A stretch of DNA of 64,000 nt from positions 266,403-330,402 of the forward strand of contig JAKJDF010000004.1 in NCBI GenBank assembly GCA_022706085.1, written 5' to 3'. This DNA comes from Candidatus Latescibacterota bacterium (GTDB lineage Bacteria; Latescibacterota; MWCZ01). A program made the position numbers and the translations under genes. The stretch's first letter is position 1. Each line of letters opens with the position of its first letter. Shown here piece after piece: positions 60,883 to 64,000 of the stretch. The notes beneath the pieces were generated by a model. The model saw only the letters and a list, made by a program, of their open reading frames with translations. It was not told the DNA's origin and searched no databases.

Positions 60883-61746
60883 ATGATTCGTATCGGGATC
60901 GTTGGCTCAGATAATTCCCACGCCGAAGCGTTCAGCAAACTGTGCAATGTTCCGCAGGACCTGACGGTTGTCGATGCAAAAGTCGTTGCGATATTCGGCG
61001 TCGACCCGGAGCGGACCAAGGAGGTTGCGACCCTGGGCAATGTCCCTCGTATCGTCGAAAAACCGGAAGAAATGATCGGTTCCGTGGACGCGGTACTGGT
61101 GGTGTTCCGCCACGGAGGGCTGCATCGTCAGTATGCGGAGCCATTCCTGCGGGCCGGCGTTCCGGTTTTTGTCGACAAGCCGCTCGCCATCTCTCCAGAC
61201 GACGCACGCGCGCTTCTGGATCTCGCGGAAGCGAAGAACACCCCCTTAACCTCGTTCTCGACGCTACGGTATTCGCGGGATATGCTGGCGTTCGTCAAGG
61301 AGGCGGAAGAAGTCGGCCCTGTGTCACTGTCAGTGTTCAGCGGGCCGGCGGACCGCCAGAGCGAATACGGCGGACTCCCCTTCTACGGTATTCACACGGT
61401 GGAGCTTGCGCAGGCGCTGAATGGCCCCGGGGTGATTTCCGTGCAAGCAATTGAAAGCAAGAAGAACATCGTCGCAACACTCATGTATGAAGACGGGCGA
61501 GTGGTAACGCTGAATTTCCTCGGTGATGCCGCGTACGTGTTTCACATGCTTGCCTTCGGGAAAAAGGGGCATGTTGGCCGGGCTCTGGATGCGGGAACCT
61601 GTTACAAAGACGGACTGGAAATAGTTTTATCGATGGTGAGGACGGGAAAAAGACCGCTCGAGAGGAATGAACTTCTTGAACCCGTGCTGATTCTTGACGC
61701 GATCGAGAGGAGCCTTGCAACTGGCACGGCGGTTCGCGTTGTTTAA
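60883..61746 (+). CDS. Gfo/Idh/MocA-family oxidoreductase
   Basis: 287 residues. The NAD(P)-binding N-terminus IRIGIVGSDNSHAEAF and the VFVDKPLA (E/DKP) motif near residue 100 are typical. A C-terminal alpha/beta domain with YGIHTVELAQAL near 183 follows. Such enzymes oxidise or reduce sugars or their derivatives. ATG 60883 has GGAGG 8 bases upstream and is preferred to the longer frame. It is downstream of the DapA-family gene in the same transcript and is followed by a strong terminator. Confidence 0.88.
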   Translation: MIRIGIVGSDNSHAEAFSKLCNVPQDLTVVDAKVVAIFGVDPERTKEVATLGNVPRIVEKPEEMIGSVDAVLVVFRHGGLHRQYAEPFLRAGVPVFVDKPLAISPDDARALLDLAEAKNTPLTSFSTLRYSRDMLAFVKEAEEVGPVSLSVFSGPADRQSEYGGLPFYGIHTVELAQALNGPGVISVQAIESKKNIVATLMYEDGRVVTLNFLGDAAYVFHMLAFGKKGHVGRALDAGTCYKDGLEIVLSMVRTGKRPLERNELLEPVLILDAIERSLATGTAVRVV

Positions 61747-61806
61747 TGTTATTGGCGAATGATGGGGTGGCCGGGCGGCGCCTTGTGCCGCTCGAGCCCC
61801 CTTCCG

Positions 61807-61860
61807 GCGGCTTGGCGCGTGGGATAGCCCCCCATCCCGCCCCAAGCCGCTCCTTTTTTC
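61807..61860 (+). terminator. Strong rho-independent terminator after the Gfo/Idh gene
   Basis: Outer stem GCGGCTTGG...CCAAGCCGC, inner stem GGGAT...ATCCC, followed by TCCTTTTTT. Confidence 0.85.
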
Positions 61861-62070
61861 CGGTTTCGGGCCCTTTGCGCGGCCCGTCCCGAATCCGCTC
61901 ATTGGTATAGCAAGCAGAATGCCAACACGTACCAAATGCCGATATTGCGGCATTTTCTCGGTACCGACATGTCAAGCACCCACGCGGGTGTGTTTCATAT
62001 TGAGACGTATTTCGCCTTTCAGGTCAGTCATTTCATTGTAAGTAACTTACCAAGAAGTATTTATCTAATG

Positions 62071-62085
62071 TTCTCATTTTGAGAA
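62071..62085. promoter_or_regulatory. Inverted repeat TTCTCA-TTT-TGAGAA
   Basis: A perfect 15-base palindrome about 75 bp upstream of the TPR gene start, in a locally AT-rich stretch. Operator candidate. Confidence 0.35.
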
Positions 62086-62160
62086 TGAGTGAGACAGCGG
62101 TCAGTGCAGGTCCATCGAGGCGTTGTACGGCAGACGCAGCGCAGAGGAGGCTCCACGGCA

Positions 62161-62820
62161 GTGTCTGGTACTCCGAACCCCGCAGATACCGGCCGGAACG
62201 CGGCGAGTCCCGGGGGATGTTCACTCCGACTGGTTCTCGGCGCGGCGCTTTTCTTCTTCCTTGGAGTCGTTGTTGGTTGGGCGTTTCACGCCGCTCTCGT
62301 GACGAACGCTCGCGTCTCCTCCGGTTCCCCGGGTACCTCTTCGCTGAATCAACAAATAGTCGTTCTTCGGAAACGGATAGCGGAATCAGAACGAGACTTG
62401 GAACTGGGGCACGACACTGCACCCGCGCGCATCCTGCTCGGCAACACCTATTTCGATCTTGGTTCCGCGCTGGCGGTTTCGGGAGACTCCTCCGCAGCGA
62501 AAACCGCGTTCCAGCAAGCCATCGTTCACTACGAGAAGGCGCGTTCCGCCGGGGCTGCCACCGCCGACGTATTAACGGATCTCGGTACCATGTACTTCCG
62601 CGTGGGCAGACCCCATGAGGCCATCGAGGCATACGAACGTGCGATTGCGGCGGATCCCGGTCACCTCAATGCGTGGATGAATCTCGGTGTTGTGCGCAAG
62701 GAGACATTCGGCGATACCGCGGGCGCGCGGCAGGCCTGGGAAAGAGTTCTTGCCATTGATGGTTCCGGTCCCGAAGCGGCGCGGGTGCGTTCATGGCTCG
62801 GTTCAACCGGAGATAAGTGA
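62161..62820 (+). CDS. TPR-repeat membrane-anchored protein
   Basis: 219 residues from GTG 62161. One membrane segment at about 21-45 (LRLVLGAALFFFLGVVVGWAFHAAL) is followed by a coiled-coil-like stretch and three TPR units (LLGNTYFDLGSALAVSGDSS, VLTDLGTMYFRVGRPHEAIEAYERAI, AWMNLGVVRKETFGDTAGARQAWERV). The arrangement resembles CcmI/NrfG-type or other envelope TPR proteins, but no cytochrome maturation genes are near. GGAGG lies about 10 bases before GTG 62161; an earlier GTG at 62089 lacks one. A hairpin follows at 62835-62860. Confidence 0.78.
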   Translation: MSGTPNPADTGRNAASPGGCSLRLVLGAALFFFLGVVVGWAFHAALVTNARVSSGSPGTSSLNQQIVVLRKRIAESERDLELGHDTAPARILLGNTYFDLGSALAVSGDSSAAKTAFQQAIVHYEKARSAGAATADVLTDLGTMYFRVGRPHEAIEAYERAIAADPGHLNAWMNLGVVRKETFGDTAGARQAWERVLAIDGSGPEAARVRSWLGSTGDK

Positions 62821-62834
62821 GAAACGATCGGCAG

Positions 62835-62860
62835 GTCACCTCGCCCCGAACCGAGGTGAC
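62835..62860. repeat. Hairpin upstream of valS
   Basis: GTCACCTCG...CGAGGTGAC, 9-bp perfect inverted repeat with an 8-base loop. No T-run follows; it is not a recognisable T-box. Confidence 0.5.
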
Positions 62861-62983
62861 AGCGGGGGGCCTTTGTGCGATATTTTGATTGATTGTCGCT
62901 TTGCCTGAAACACCGACTCCATGGAGTTCAGCTTCATGTCTACTGTACGCGCGCGGTGCTAAACCGCGTCCCGCCTATTTTCT

Positions 62984-63013
62984 TTGACCTTCTGTCTGTC
63001 CCGGACATACAGT
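62984..63013 (+). promoter_or_regulatory. Candidate valS promoter
   Basis: TTGACC-18 bp-TACAGT, ending 20 bp before the valS ATG, which would give a very short leader. Confidence 0.45.
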
Positions 63014-63033
63014 CCCGATCGAAAGGCATATTC

Positions 63034-64000
63034 ATGCAGGGCAATACCGAGTTGGCAGCTCGTTACGACCACAGGGAAGTCGAATCCCGCTGGTACGACT
63101 TCTGGGAACGAAAGAACGCCTTCCACGCGCAAGACGTCTCCGAAAAAGAACCCTTCTGCATTGTCATTCCGCCGCCGAATGTTACCGGCAGTCTTCATAT
63201 GGGGCACGCGCTCACCGTGACCATTGAGGACATCATGATCCGGTGGCATCGAATGCTCGGACACAATACACTGTGGATGCCGGGAACTGATCACGCCGGC
63301 ATCGCAACGCAGATGGTGGTGGAACGGGAGCTCAAGAAGACTGAACACAGAACCCGGCACGACATAGGGCGCGAGGAGTTCATCAAACGTGTGTGGCAAT
63401 GGAAGGAGCAGTACGGAAACCGTATAAGCCTCCAGCTTCGCGCACTCGGTTCCTCGCTGGACTGGCAACGCGAACGCTTCACCATGGACGCTCAACTCTC
63501 CCGCGCGGTGAGAGAAGTGTTCGTCCGCTTGTACGAGGAAGGTCTTGTCTACCGCGCCCATCGACTGATCAACTGGTGCCCGCGATGCCAGACCGCGCTC
63601 AGCGACCTTGAGGTCGAACATGACGAGGGACATGTCGGGAGTCTCTGGCATATCGCCTATCCGGTCACGGGCGAACCGGGTCGCGAAGTAGTGGTAGCCA
63701 CCACGCGGCCAGAAACCATGCTCGCAGACACTGCGGTCGCCGTTCATCCTGAGGACGAGCGGTACACAGATCTTGTCGGCAAGACCGTGACGTTGCCTCT
63801 TGTCGGCAGACAGATACCCGTGGTTGCCGACGACATTCTCGTCGACAGGGAGTTCGGTTCAGGGGTGGTGAAGGTCACGCCAGGGCATGATTTCAACGAT
63901 TTCGAGACGGGACTACGCCACAAACTGCCCATGATAAGCATGCTTGACTCCTGGGCGAGAACAACCGACGTGTGCGGGAAATACGCAGGAGTGGACAGGT
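63034..64000 (+). CDS. valS: Valyl-tRNA synthetase (5' part; continues beyond window)
   Basis: The visible 322 residues match the N-terminus of Val[17 protein letters not shown] near 10, the class I HIGH motif as HMGH in [12 protein letters not shown] near 50, [34 protein letters not shown], and the start of the editing domain with [14 protein letters not shown] and [20 protein letters not shown]. It charges tRNA-Val and edits mischarged Thr. ATG 63034 has AAAGG about 7 bases upstream. The KMSKS motif lies beyond the edge. Confidence 0.97.
   Translation, partial: MQGNTELAARYDHREVESRWYDFWERKNAFHAQDVSEKEPFCIVIPPPNVTGSLHMGHALTVTIEDIMIRWHRMLGHNTLWMPGTDHAGIATQMVVERELKKTEHRTRHDIGREEFIKRVWQWKEQYGNRISLQLRALGSSLDWQRERFTMDAQLSRAVREVFVRLYEEGLVYRAHRLINWCPRCQTALSDLEVEHDEGHVGSLWHIAYPVTGEPGREVVVATTRPETMLADTAVAVHPEDERYTDLVGKTVTLPLVGRQIPVVADDILVDREFGSGVVKVTPGHDFNDFETGLRHKLPMISMLDSWARTTDVCGKYAGVDR

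Larger units (their letters stand above)
61747..62160. other. Intergenic region rich in hairpins
   Basis: 414 bp without a gene. Besides the terminator at 61807-61860 it has ATGCCG-6-CGGCAT (61936-61953), CACCC-ACGC-GGGTG (about 61978-61991), GTAAG-TAA-CTTAC (62038-62050) and TTCTCA-TTT-TGAGAA (62071-62085). The last four lie in an AT-richer stretch and may be regulatory sites or part of a small RNA. Confidence 0.45.

Noticed and set aside
62835-62860. T-box riboswitch controlling valS
   Set aside because: The hairpin lacks the T-box sequence and an antiterminator, and the candidate promoter lies downstream of it.

Overview
The window is GC-rich and gene-dense. It reads like a chromosome fragment of an uncultured Gram-negative bacterium, possibly from an FCB-like or related candidate phylum. 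The clues are exported proteins ending in a FlgD-like/type IX-style sorting domain, a GWxTD-type TPR protein, a predicted outer-membrane beta-barrel protein, a secG downstream of glycolytic genes and a complete isc operon. This placement is an inference from gene content only. I see no CRISPR array, phage, insertion sequence or plasmid functions.

Layout. 1-1749 (minus): ECF sigma factor, zinc-finger anti-sigma factor and a trypsin/HtrA-like protein that lacks the expected catalytic His and Asp; it runs off the left edge. 2065-8894 (plus): a tightly packed catabolic operon with zinc alcohol dehydrogenase, SDR, class II aldolase-like protein, sialidase-like beta-propeller, orphan E1-alpha-type TPP enzyme and Ser-type sulfatase. 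9049-13269: HNH endonuclease, dCMP deaminase and a 958-residue multidomain glycosidase-like protein. 13547-21730 (minus): another glycan-processing block with a GH-like protein followed by three tandem paralogues. Two of the paralogues are exported, with nearly identical C-terminal sorting domains; the third is a bare catalytic domain. 21864-25836 (plus): a small membrane protein, an outer-membrane protein, the N-terminal half of carbamoyl-phosphate synthase large subunit, and a URO-D family protein.

25898-37331 (minus): TPR lipoprotein and partner, tRNA-Leu(GAG), secG and the glycolytic genes pfk (with the Asp104/Lys124 signature of PPi-dependent enzymes), gap, pgk and tpiA, preceded by a GWxTD/TPR protein and a lipoprotein-like gene. 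37466-46516 (plus): PBP4-type DD-carboxypeptidase, a 2016-residue exported repeat protein, and a YtfI/GerW(YtfJ)-like pair. 46632-48314 (minus): one more glycosidase-like protein. 48743-54506 (plus): iscS-iscU-iscA-hscB-hscA-fdx-iscX with two extra small genes and a terminator, but no iscR. 54680-57225: folE, galT and a YceI-like protein. 57193-58724 (minus): PP-loop ATPase and two small genes. 59024 to the end (plus): XRE/S24-like regulator, DapA/NanA-family aldolase with a palindromic operator at its promoter, Gfo/Idh/MocA oxidoreductase, TPR membrane protein and the 5' part of valS.

Common themes. The two glycan blocks and the 46632-48314 gene suggest breakdown of a sulfated or acidic polysaccharide followed by oxidation of the released sugars. 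No transporter or SusCD pair is present, so the substrate cannot be read from the window. Several probable promoters share a TTG-rich -35 and a TACnTT-like -10 spaced 17-18 bp. Where several start codons are possible, the chosen start rests on the visible ribosome binding site and family length.
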